Shown: positions 1 through 6,440 of the stretch, one piece after another
Numbering within the stretch: the stretch's first letter is position 1
Layout: the number at the start of each line of letters is the position of its first letter
DNA from: RGIG7378 sp045588325
GTDB lineage: Bacteria > Bacillota > Clostridia > RGIG7378
Length of the DNA stretch: 22,318 nt
NCBI GenBank assembly: GCA_045588325.1
Contig: JAZNEA010000014.1
Location: 1 to 22,318, forward strand
Direction: 5' to 3'
Translations under genes and position numbers: made by a program
The notes under the pieces: model-generated
Seen by the model: the letters and a program-made list of their open reading frames with translations, nothing else
Told to the model about the DNA's origin: nothing
Database searches by the model: none

Positions 1-34
1 AGTGGGAAAGTTAAGAGTTAAGAGTGAAAAGGGC

Positions 35-129
35 AGTTAAGAACTAAGAGTGAAGAGTGAAGAGTTCAGTTAAGAACTAAGAGTGAAGAGTGAAGAGTTC
101 AGTTAAGAACTAAGAGTGAAGAGTGAAGA
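35..129. repeat. 33-bp tandem direct repeat, nearly three copies
   Basis: Copies lie at 35-67, 68-100 and 101-129. The first two are identical and the third is cut after about 28 bases, where it runs into the AAAGTGGG word. The unit starts AGTTAAGAACTAAGAG and contains an internal duplication of GTGAAGA. Copies abut with no spacers. Confidence 0.9.
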
Positions 130-215
130 AAGTGGGATAGCTAAGAGTTAGCAGTTAACCAACTTTATTATCTCTTATCTCAAAAAGTGAAAAGTAAAGA
201 AAGTGGGTTAGCTAA
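129..215. repeat. 16-bp direct repeat AAAGTGGG(A/T)TAGCTAA
   Basis: The word appears at 129-144 and again at 200-215 with one mismatch. The second copy also supplies the left arm of the terminator hairpin that ends the leftward peptidase gene. Confidence 0.75.
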
Positions 216-248
216 TAGTTTTCCAACTATAAACTAACCCACTTTTTT
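200..248. terminator. Bidirectional intrinsic terminator
   Basis: A 12-bp perfect arm AAAGTGGGTTAG (200-211) pairs with CTAACCCACTTT (234-245). A second inner stem of about six pairs (ATAGTT with AACTAT) sits below a four-base loop. A run of Ts follows on the plus strand to 248, and on the minus strand the tail is also T-rich (TTTCTTTACTTTTC). It can therefore stop transcription of the leftward peptidase gene and of anything arriving from the left of the window. Confidence 0.8.
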
Positions 249-287
249 ATCTCTTAACTCTTATCTATTAGCTCAAATAGCTCAAAC

Positions 288-1157
288 TTAGTGATTAAAC
301 TTTGGCGTGACGCGGGTGCCATTCAATCTGAGCTCTGCATGCAGGTGAGGGCCGGTGCTGCGGCCGGAACTGCCCGACAATCCTATAATCTGTCCCTTGC
401 TCACCGTTTGTCCGGTGGAAACCTTTATCTTGGAGAGGTGTCCATACAGAGAGACCAGCCCGTTGCCGTGGTCAATCATGATAAAATAACCATAGCCACC
501 CTCGTCATAGCCAGCATAATACACCTTGCCGGCACCGCAGGCGTAAACATTGGTGCCCGTGTTGACAGCAATATCCACACCGCTGTGATATTTGGTCTCG
601 TTGGTAAATGGATCTGCACGATACCCAAAGTATGATGTGATAACTCCTCCGTCGGTGGGCCATCTGTCAGGATAATGCTCCAGGGCGTTGATGATATTAT
701 TAGTGCTATTGATAACAGAGGATACGTCGTTGGATGAGACGTACTTGTGGGACAAGGCATCCTCAGTGTATGCCCACTTGAGAACATTTAGCGCCGACCA
801 GACGGTTTCTATGCCTGAGTCAATGCCGGGAATGTTTGGCTTAGTTATTGTTCCGGCGATACCGTCCTGTAATGCGGCCTGGGAAAAGCTGTGTATGGAG
901 CCAGGAGCGGAGGATGTGGCAAAATCCAGACCCAACTGAGTTTGTCCGGCCTGCAACAGGTCAAATTGGCTCTGCAGCTGGGCGAGGTCTTCGCTAAGTT
1001 GCTGCTGTTGTTGGCGGTCCTGTTCGATCTGGGACTGTAACTCTCCTATATACCTATTAGAATCATTGGCTATTATAACGAGGGCACAGACCAGTCCTAT
1101 GCATAGAATGGTGCAAGATATGGCCCAAATAACGATAAATCTGCGATGCGATGACAT
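288..1157 (-). CDS. Membrane-anchored M23 (LytM-type) peptidoglycan endopeptidase
   Basis: The 289-residue protein has an N-terminal membrane helix (about residues 9-30), a Gln-rich coiled coil (about 36-72), a linker, and a C-terminal M23 domain (about 165-285). Zinc ligands expected for the family are visible as H191 and D195 (HSGVD) and H273 of the HLH motif; H240 (YGHLS) and H271 are the further catalytic histidines. All active-site residues are present, so it is probably a working cell-wall endopeptidase rather than a degenerate activator. It would act outside the membrane on peptide cross-links. The start is supported by GGGAGG about 11 bases upstream and by a consensus promoter. It is transcribed alone, divergently from the sugar operon, with no clear link to it. 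Confidence 0.93.
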   Translation of the reverse strand: MSSHRRFIVIWAISCTILCIGLVCALVIIANDSNRYIGELQSQIEQDRQQQQQLSEDLAQLQSQFDLLQAGQTQLGLDFATSSAPGSIHSFSQAALQDGIAGTITKPNIPGIDSGIETVWSALNVLKWAYTEDALSHKYVSSNDVSSVINSTNNIINALEHYPDRWPTDGGVITSYFGYRADPFTNETKYHSGVDIAVNTGTNVYACGAGKVYYAGYDEGGYGYFIMIDHGNGLVSLYGHLSKIKVSTGQTVSKGQIIGLSGSSGRSTGPHLHAELRLNGTRVTPKFNH

Positions 1158-1182
1158 TGTATGCTATTCCTCCCGAAAGGGA

Positions 1183-1211
1183 ATTATATACACATGAATA
1201 GGCGGTGTCAA
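1183..1211 (-). promoter_or_regulatory. Consensus sigma-A promoter of the M23 peptidase gene
   Basis: On the minus strand this reads TTGACA (1211-1206), a 17-base spacer and TATAAT (1188-1183), a perfect match to the vegetative consensus. Transcription would begin near 1174-1177, almost on the GGGAGG ribosome site, which gives a leader of about 20 bases. Confidence 0.88.
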
Positions 1212-1242
1212 AGATATTAGAAATTCACAAAAATAAGTGCAA

Positions 1243-1257
1243 ATATAAGCGCTTGTT
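1243..1257. promoter_or_regulatory. cre/LacI-type operator-like palindrome
   Basis: ATATAAGCGCTTGTT has the core palindrome AAGCGCTT with the central CG typical of LacI-family operators and of CcpA cre sites. Two of the cre key positions (the outer G and C) do not match. It lies just upstream of the -35 box at 1261. LacI-family or catabolite control would suit a sugar operon, but this is inference. Confidence 0.4.
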
Positions 1258-1260
1258 TTA

Positions 1261-1290
1261 TTGACATTGAATAATGCAAGGGTGTATTAT
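1261..1290 (+). promoter_or_regulatory. Upstream promoter candidate P1 of the sugar operon
   Basis: TTGACA at 1261-1266, an 18-base spacer and TATTAT at 1285-1290. Transcription would start near 1297, giving a leader of about 175 bases before the solute-binding protein gene. The -10 box lies inside a perfect dyad (1268-1293). Confidence 0.6.
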
Positions 1291-1293
1291 TCA
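1268..1293. promoter_or_regulatory. Operator-like dyad over promoter P1
   Basis: Perfect 8-base arms, TGAATAAT at 1268-1275 and ATTATTCA at 1286-1293, are separated by 10 bases. The dyad covers the spacer and the -10 box of P1, a position at which a bound repressor would block RNA polymerase. The regulator is unknown. Confidence 0.5.
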
Positions 1294-1329
1294 TATGTAC
1301 AACTTCATCATGACATTAAAATTCCAAAT

Positions 1330-1346
1330 TGTGACATTTCGTCACA
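1330..1346. promoter_or_regulatory. CRP/FNR-like dyad TGTGAC-N5-GTCACA
   Basis: Perfect 6-base arms surround ATTTC. The half-sites resemble those of the CRP/FNR family, although the gap between TGTGA and TCACA is seven bases instead of six. Its centre lies about 70 bases upstream of the start predicted for promoter P2, the place where an upstream activator of this family would bind. Confidence 0.45.
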
Positions 1347-1373
1347 TTTAATATATTTTCCCCCAAATTATTG

Positions 1374-1402
1374 TTGACTTTTCCTAAATCCCGTGATAAA
1401 CT
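1374..1402 (+). promoter_or_regulatory. Proximal promoter candidate P2 of the sugar operon
   Basis: TTGACT at 1374-1379, a 17-base spacer and TAAACT at 1397-1402, with an extended -10 TGN (TG at 1394-1395). Transcription would begin near 1409, giving a leader of about 65 bases that contains the stem-loop at 1415-1461. Confidence 0.55.
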
Positions 1403-1414
1403 GAACGGGGTTTT

Positions 1415-1461
1415 CTTTGTTTGAATTTTGAGCAAATAAAACCTGAGTATTACAAACAAAG
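1415..1461 (+). promoter_or_regulatory. Stem-loop in the operon 5'UTR next to the ribosome site
   Basis: CTTTGTTTG (1415-1423) is perfectly complementary to CAAACAAAG (1453-1461). In RNA it would form a nine-pair stem closing a 29-base loop, ending two bases before the GAGGAAG ribosome site (1463-1469). It could protect the 5' end of the transcript or affect initiation. The stem is A-U rich and there is no terminator-like T-run. Confidence 0.5.
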
Positions 1462-1473
1462 CGAGGAAGAGAC

Positions 1474-4400
1474 ATGTCAAAATGGACCAAATTCATTGCT
1501 GTTCTGTTGGCATTGGCTATCGTCTGCGTTGCAGGTGTTATTGTGGCATTTGCAGCAGATGGTGACAGTGCTGGAGACACAGCAGGCAGTGAAGGCGAAG
1601 CCACTGAGGATGTAGGCTCTGACGACTTTAGCGGTGAGGGTATTACCATTGAGACCATATTGAATGACCCTGCGTACATCGATATGGATTCATATGCGTA
1701 CTACATCGAGCACGTTAAGTCTGATTTCAGACCCACCGATGTTATTACGGTGACCCCCTCCAACTTGGTGCAGGACCAGTCCAGCGGATACACTATTGTA
1801 GATAAGTACAATGGTTATTTGGGCGGCCAGGCAGTTAAGACAGAGGAGACATCTACAGTCACATACTCCTTCACAGTTCCCACAGCCGGACTTTATCAGG
1901 TTTTCGTAGAGTTCTGTCCCACAGAGGGTAAGGGATCCGATGCAGAGCGTAGGTTCTTGATCAACGGAGAACTGCCATTCTTTGATGCAGGCACAGTTTT
2001 ATTCGTACGTACCTGGAAGAACAAGCCTGTTACTGCTGCTAACACTAACCCAATTACAGGATTCGCAGTAGATAACAGAAACAACGACATTCGTCCCGGT
2101 CTTGAAGAGGCACCCATGTGGAATGGCACATACGTTGTTGACCCCAATGGTTACTATGTAGAGCCCTATAGCTTCTATCTTGAGGCCGGTGAGAACACCA
2201 TCACATTTGAGGCAACCAAGGAGCCCCTGGTTATTGGTCAGATTACCATTGCAAATAAGGTAGCTGCACCTACATATCAGGAGTACCTGAATGCCCTCAC
2301 CAACAAGAATGTTATCGATGGCTATTACAAGATGTATCAGGCAGAGCTTACTTCTCATACATCTTCCACAACATTGATTGCCCAGAGCAACAGATCTTCT
2401 GCCAACGTTACACCCTACAGTGTTTCTGAGATTAAGTACAATACTATCGGCGGCGAGACCTGGAATACATCTGGTCAGTGGATTGAGTATGAGATCGAGG
2501 TTCCAGAGGATGGCCTCTATTGCCTCACTCTCAAGTACAGACAGAATATTGCCAGAGGTAACTATGCTACTCGTATCCTGAAGATCGATGGAGAAGTTCC
2601 ATTTGCAGAGTGCGAGAACATTCAGTTCCCCTATGAGAATAGCTGGAAAAACAAAACAATTGGCGATGCAGAGGGCAACCCCTACACATTCTATCTGACA
2701 GCAGGCAAGCACACTATCAGACTTGAGGCTTCCATCGGAGACATGACTTCTCTGATTACCAGGGCCGACGAGTTGGTTAACTTGCTCAACGTTTGCTATC
2801 GTAAGATCTTGATGATCACAGGTACATCTCCTGATACATATGCTGATTACAAGCTTGATCAGAGACTGCCTGGCGTTATCCTCATTTTCGAGAACACAGC
2901 AAATGAGTTGGATAAGATGATTGAGGATTTGCTGGTTCTCACCGATGGTGAGAAGGGCGATAAGGTTGGTACCTTGCAGACCCTTGCTAAGCAGCTGAGA
3001 CAGTTGGTTGCTAAGCCGGAGAATATTCCAAAATCTATGGATCAGCTCAAGACCAATATCGGTTCATTGTCCACATGGATGATTAACATGGCAGCTACTC
3101 CTCTGGAGATGGATTGCTTCTATGTTACATCTCAGGATAAGCTGGCTGAGTTGCCTCGTGCCCACGATACATTCTGGCAGAGCATTGCTCACGAGTTTGG
3201 AGCCTTCATTCAGTCTTTCTTCACAGACTATAGCTCCATCGGTAACGTATACGAGGAGGGCGAAGGCACTTCCAACATTACTGTATGGATTACAACAGGT
3301 CGTGACCAGTCCAACGTTCTCAAGGCATTGATTGACGACACATTCGTTCCAGCCACAGAGGCAGCCGGACATCCCGTTTATGTTAACCTTCAGTTGGTTA
3401 CAGGCGGTAACCTGCTCCCTGCTGTTGTTGCAGGTATCGGCCCTGACGTAGTTGTTCAGGTATGGTGCACAGAGCCTGTAAACTATGCTATCCGTAGCGC
3501 AGCTTATGATTTGACACAGTTTGACGACTACGACGAGATTGCAAAGAGATTCAATGATAGTGCTATTGAGGCTCTTAAGTTCGAGGGTAACAACGGACAC
3601 GTTGGTGTTTATGGTCTGCCCGAGACAGAGACATTCCCCATGCTGTTCTACAGAACAGACGTTATGGACGAATTGGGACTTACTGTTCCTGAGACATGGA
3701 ATGACGTTATCACCATTTTGCCTGACTTGGCTGAGCATAACTTGGCATTCGGTCTGGCATCTATGGCAGATGTAGCCACAACATTGTCAATCTACTCCAT
3801 GTTCCTGTATCAGCACGGTGGACAGTTGTACACAGACGATGGTACAGCAACAGCAATGGATACAGATGAGGCTATTGAGGCATTCGAGCTGCTGTGTCTG
3901 TTCTATACAGACTATGGTTGCGAGGTAACCTATGACTTCCTCAACCGTTTCAGAATCGGTGAGATGCCCATCGGTATTTCCGATTACAGCTTGTACAACA
4001 CATTGTCAGTATTCGCTCCCGAGATCAGAGGTAAGTGGAGCTGGGCTCTCGTTCCTGGCACAGAGCGTGTAGACGAGAACGGCAAGACTTATATCGACAG
4101 AAGCGTTGCTGCAACAGGTAATACATGTATGATGCTTTCTGCCACAGAGGATCCCGATGCATCTTGGGAGTTCATGAAGTGGTGGACATCCGCAGATACA
4201 CAGGTTAAGTTCGGTAAGAACTTGGAGTCCGTTATGGGTTCTGCTGCAAGATATGCTACTGCAAACCTTGAGGCATTTGAACAGATTTCCTGGACAACCA
4301 AGGATCACGCCATGATTCTCGAGCAGTGGGGCTGGGCACAGGGTATTCCTCAGTTGCCTGGTAGCTACTTCACAAGCCGTCACCTTTCCAACGCATTCAG

Positions 4401-4542
4401 AAAGTGCGTATACAATAAGGTTGATCCTCGTGAGACATTGATTGAGTACCTGCGTACCATCAACGAAGAGATTACCAATAAGCGTGTAGAGTTCGGTCTT
4501 CCTACTGCAGATGATATTGCAGCAGGCAAGGGCGGAAACTAA
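1474..4542 (+). CDS. Secreted sugar-binding protein of an ABC importer, with two N-terminal carbohydrate-binding-like modules
   Basis: The protein has 1022 residues, more than twice the usual 420-450 of a sugar-binding lipoprotein. A signal peptide (1-28, ending AFA before ADG) has no lipobox. A short acidic linker leads to two related beta-sandwich modules (about 95-265 and 285-420), each with a WKNK motif followed by a FYL.AG..T...EA strand; they resemble CBM6/35-type or golvesin-type folds. A helical region (about 425-590) precedes a family 1 extracellular solute-binding domain (about 600-1005). That domain shows typical features: ITVWITTG, AGIGPDVVV, YGLPETETFPMLFYRTDVMDELGL and WEFMKWWTS. 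It should capture an oligosaccharide outside the membrane and deliver it to the permeases encoded next. GAGGAAG just upstream supports the start. It leads a seven-gene operon. The exact ligand cannot be read. Confidence 0.9.
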   Translation: MSKWTKFIAVLLALAIVCVAGVIVAFAADGDSAGDTAGSEGEATEDVGSDDFSGEGITIETILNDPAYIDMDSYAYYIEHVKSDFRPTDVITVTPSNLVQDQSSGYTIVDKYNGYLGGQAVKTEETSTVTYSFTVPTAGLYQVFVEFCPTEGKGSDAERRFLINGELPFFDAGTVLFVRTWKNKPVTAANTNPITGFAVDNRNNDIRPGLEEAPMWNGTYVVDPNGYYVEPYSFYLEAGENTITFEATKEPLVIGQITIANKVAAPTYQEYLNALTNKNVIDGYYKMYQAELTSHTSSTTLIAQSNRSSANVTPYSVSEIKYNTIGGETWNTSGQWIEYEIEVPEDGLYCLTLKYRQNIARGNYATRILKIDGEVPFAECENIQFPYENSWKNKTIGDAEGNPYTFYLTAGKHTIRLEASIGDMTSLITRADELVNLLNVCYRKILMITGTSPDTYADYKLDQRLPGVILIFENTANELDKMIEDLLVLTDGEKGDKVGTLQTLAKQLRQLVAKPENIPKSMDQLKTNIGSLSTWMINMAATPLEMDCFYVTSQDKLAELPRAHDTFWQSIAHEFGAFIQSFFTDYSSIGNVYEEGEGTSNITVWITTGRDQSNVLKALIDDTFVPATEAAGHPVYVNLQLVTGGNLLPAVVAGIGPDVVVQVWCTEPVNYAIRSAAYDLTQFDDYDEIAKRFNDSAIEALKFEGNNGHVGVYGLPETETFPMLFYRTDVMDELGLTVPETWNDVITILPDLAEHNLAFGLASMADVATTLSIYSMFLYQHGGQLYTDDGTATAMDTDEAIEAFELLCLFYTDYGCEVTYDFLNRFRIGEMPIGISDYSLYNTLSVFAPEIRGKWSWALVPGTERVDENGKTYIDRSVAATGNTCMMLSATEDPDASWEFMKWWTSADTQVKFGKNLESVMGSAARYATANLEAFEQISWTTKDHAMILEQWGWAQGIPQLPGSYFTSRHLSNAFRKCVYNKVDPRETLIEYLRTINEEITNKRVEFGLPTADDIAAGKGGN

Positions 4543-4569
4543 GAGAGACATTTCAGAAAGGAGTAAACA

Positions 4570-5517
4570 ATGAGTACAGCAGTTATAGAAAAGAAAAGAC
4601 GTGAACTCAAAGATTACGAGAAGAAGTGGACTCTCTGGGGTCGTATTAAGGAAAACAAGGCATCCTATTTGTTCTTGCTCCCCTATTACGTTCTGTTTGT
4701 GATGTTCACAATCGTTCCCGTTATTATCTCCGTATATTATAGTTTCACCTACTATAATATTCTGGAGGCTCCGCAGTTTATAGGATGGGATAACTTCCTC
4801 AACCTATTCCTGCATGATGATGTATTCATCCTCGCTATTCAGAATACATTCATATTTGCCATTATTACTGGCCCTCTGGGCTACCTGGCTGCATTCGTAT
4901 TTGCATGGTTCATCAATGAGCTGCCACCTAAGGTTCGTGCCATTATGATCCTGATATTCTATGCACCAACAATTTCCGGTCAGGTTTACATGGTCTGGAG
5001 CATTATGTTCTCCGGAGACTCCTATGGCTGGATCAACGGTGTTCTGTTGAACTGGGGTATCATTAATACCGCCATCCAGTGGACAACAGATACCAAGTAC
5101 ATGATGTTCGTATGTATCGTGGTTGCTCTGTGGAGTTCTTTGGGCGCCGGTTTCTTGTCTCACGTAGCAGGTTTGCAGGGTATCGACAAAGAACTTTACG
5201 AGGCTGGCTATGTTGACGGTATCAGCAACAGATGGCAGGAGTTGTGGTATATCACCCTTCCTTCTATGAAGCCTCAGTTGTTGTTCGCAGCTGTTATGTC
5301 CATCACCTCCACATTCGGAGCTGCTGCCATTATGACAGCTATGTGCGGATTCCCCAGCACAGACTACGCGGTTCATACAATTGTTAACCACCTTCAGGAC
5401 TACGGTGATGTTCGATTCGAAATGGGCTACGCATCGGCGATCGCGGTACTGTTGTTTGGCGCTTGTCTCGGTCTCAACAGACTGATACAAAATCTTCTCC
5501 AGAAAGTAGGTACTTGA
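4570..5517 (+). CDS. Sugar ABC transporter permease, MalF/UgpA/LplB type (pair A)
   Basis: This is a 315-residue inner-membrane protein with a basic cytoplasmic N-terminus and about six membrane helices, the first near 31-55 (ending IVPVIISVYYSF). The EAA loop that contacts the ATPase begins around residue 210 (YEAGYVDG) and ends in ITLPSMKPQ. Length and motifs are those of the first subunit of a CUT1 heterodimer for oligosaccharides. AAAGGAG precedes the ATG. The gene starts 27 bases after the solute-binding protein gene and lies one base from the next permease, so the three are surely co-transcribed. The substrate cannot be read from the sequence. Confidence 0.93.
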   Translation: MSTAVIEKKRRELKDYEKKWTLWGRIKENKASYLFLLPYYVLFVMFTIVPVIISVYYSFTYYNILEAPQFIGWDNFLNLFLHDDVFILAIQNTFIFAIITGPLGYLAAFVFAWFINELPPKVRAIMILIFYAPTISGQVYMVWSIMFSGDSYGWINGVLLNWGIINTAIQWTTDTKYMMFVCIVVALWSSLGAGFLSHVAGLQGIDKELYEAGYVDGISNRWQELWYITLPSMKPQLLFAAVMSITSTFGAAAIMTAMCGFPSTDYAVHTIVNHLQDYGDVRFEMGYASAIAVLLFGACLGLNRLIQNLLQKVGT

Positions 5518-5518
5518 T

Positions 5519-6430
5519 ATGGCAAGAAAAGCTAAAGAACCTAAAATTAAAGAAGAGAAAGTAACAAAGATCGGAGGCAAGTTCGTTCACAGAAGAAAAC
5601 CCAACAGATCCGTTAGCGGAGACGTAGCTATTATGATCATGCTGCTGTCAGTTGGCGTATTCATGCTGTTGCCCTTCGTATATGCAATCAGTAACTCCGT
5701 TAAGCCTATGGATGAGCTGTTCGCATTCCCTCCGAGATTCTTTGCCCGTAACCCTACACTGGATAACTTTAGTGACCTGTTCATTATCATGTCCGAGTCA
5801 TGGGTACCATTCTCGAGATATATTTTTAATACCGTATTCATTACAGCATGCGGTACTTTGGGACACTTGTTCTTGGCATCCATGGCAGCTTTTGCCCTGG
5901 CCAAGCACGAATTCCCTGGCAAGAACTTCCTGTTCACAGCTGTTATTTGGGCATTGATGTTCCCTGCAACGGTTACATACATTCCCAACTACTTGATTCT
6001 GTCAGGTCTGGGCTGGTTGAACACATATCTTGCACTTATTGTTCCGGCATTCGCCAGCACAATGGGTCTCTTCCTTATGAAGCAGTTCATGGAAGGTCTC
6101 CCAACAGCTCTTTGCGAATCCGCACGTATTGATGGAGCAAACGAGTTCAGAGTTTACTGGAGCATTGCGATGCCCAACGTTAAGCCAGCTTGGCTGACAT
6201 TGATCATCTTCTCATTCCAGTCTCTGTGGAACACAACCGGTGGTGTTTACGTATTCAGCGAGCAGCTCAAGACTCTGCCCTACGCCCTTAACCAGATTCT
6301 GGCAGGTGGTGTAGCCAGACAGGGTGCAGGTTCTGCCGTAGCCGTATTCATCATGATCGTTCCTATCGTAATGTTCATGCTGACTGAGTCCAACGTTGTT
6401 GAGACAATGGCCTCATCAGGTATCAAGTAA
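5519..6430 (+). CDS. Sugar ABC transporter permease, MalG/UgpE/LplC type (pair A)
   Basis: 303 residues. A long basic N-terminal tail (about 30 residues) is followed by six membrane helices. The EAA loop is at about 199-225 (CESARIDGANEF, then MPNVKPAW). It is the second half of the heterodimer with the preceding permease. The ATG lies one base after the previous stop (TGATATG), so translation is probably coupled. The C-terminus NVVETMASSGIK is typical of the family, which commonly ends in G-hydrophobic-K or similar. Confidence 0.93.
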   Translation: MARKAKEPKIKEEKVTKIGGKFVHRRKPNRSVSGDVAIMIMLLSVGVFMLLPFVYAISNSVKPMDELFAFPPRFFARNPTLDNFSDLFIIMSESWVPFSRYIFNTVFITACGTLGHLFLASMAAFALAKHEFPGKNFLFTAVIWALMFPATVTYIPNYLILSGLGWLNTYLALIVPAFASTMGLFLMKQFMEGLPTALCESARIDGANEFRVYWSIAMPNVKPAWLTLIIFSFQSLWNTTGGVYVFSEQLKTLPYALNQILAGGVARQGAGSAVAVFIMIVPIVMFMLTESNVVETMASSGIK

Positions 6431-6435
6431 GGAGG
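6431..6435 (+). promoter_or_regulatory. Ribosome site fixing the start at 6441
   Basis: GGAGG follows immediately after the TAA of the upstream permease and sits five bases before the ATG at 6441. An in-frame ATG 45 bases further upstream (6396) lies inside the permease gene and lacks such a site. Starting at 6441 puts the signal peptide at the very N-terminus. Confidence 0.85.
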
Positions 6436-6440
6436 ACTGT

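Larger units (their letters stand above)
1..290. repeat. Mosaic of purine-rich intergenic repeats
   Basis: This gene-free stretch is built from variants of short words such as TAAGAGTTAAGAGTG and AAAGTGGG, in both orientations. The plus strand is purine-rich up to about 130, and the words return as reverse complements around 238-275 (CCCACTT, CTCTTAACTCTTA). AGTGGG occurs at 1-6, 131-136 and 202-207, and its complement CCCACT at 238-243, so the block is loosely bounded by inverted copies. There is no coding signal and no transposase. It resembles non-autonomous or replication-slippage repeats found between genes in many Clostridia; that comparison is from memory, not from a search. Confidence 0.7.

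Noticed and set aside
35..129. CRISPR-like direct repeats
   Set aside because: The 33-bp units abut without unique spacers and no cas gene is near, so this is a tandem repeat.
1158..1473. Riboswitch in the leader of the sugar operon
   Set aside because: Only simple dyads and one A-U rich stem are visible; I recognise no conserved riboswitch core and no terminator/antiterminator pair.
1999..2712. Open frame of 237 codons on the minus strand
   Set aside because: Antisense to the binding protein gene, with the same Cys-rich composition and no family motif.
3064..3738. Open frame of 224 codons on the minus strand
   Set aside because: Antisense to the solute-binding domain and without any recognisable domain; a shadow of biased codons.
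6396..6440. Earlier start for the Yip1-propeller protein
   Set aside because: It would lie inside the permease gene, add a non-signal segment before the export signal, and lacks the GGAGG found at 6431-6435.
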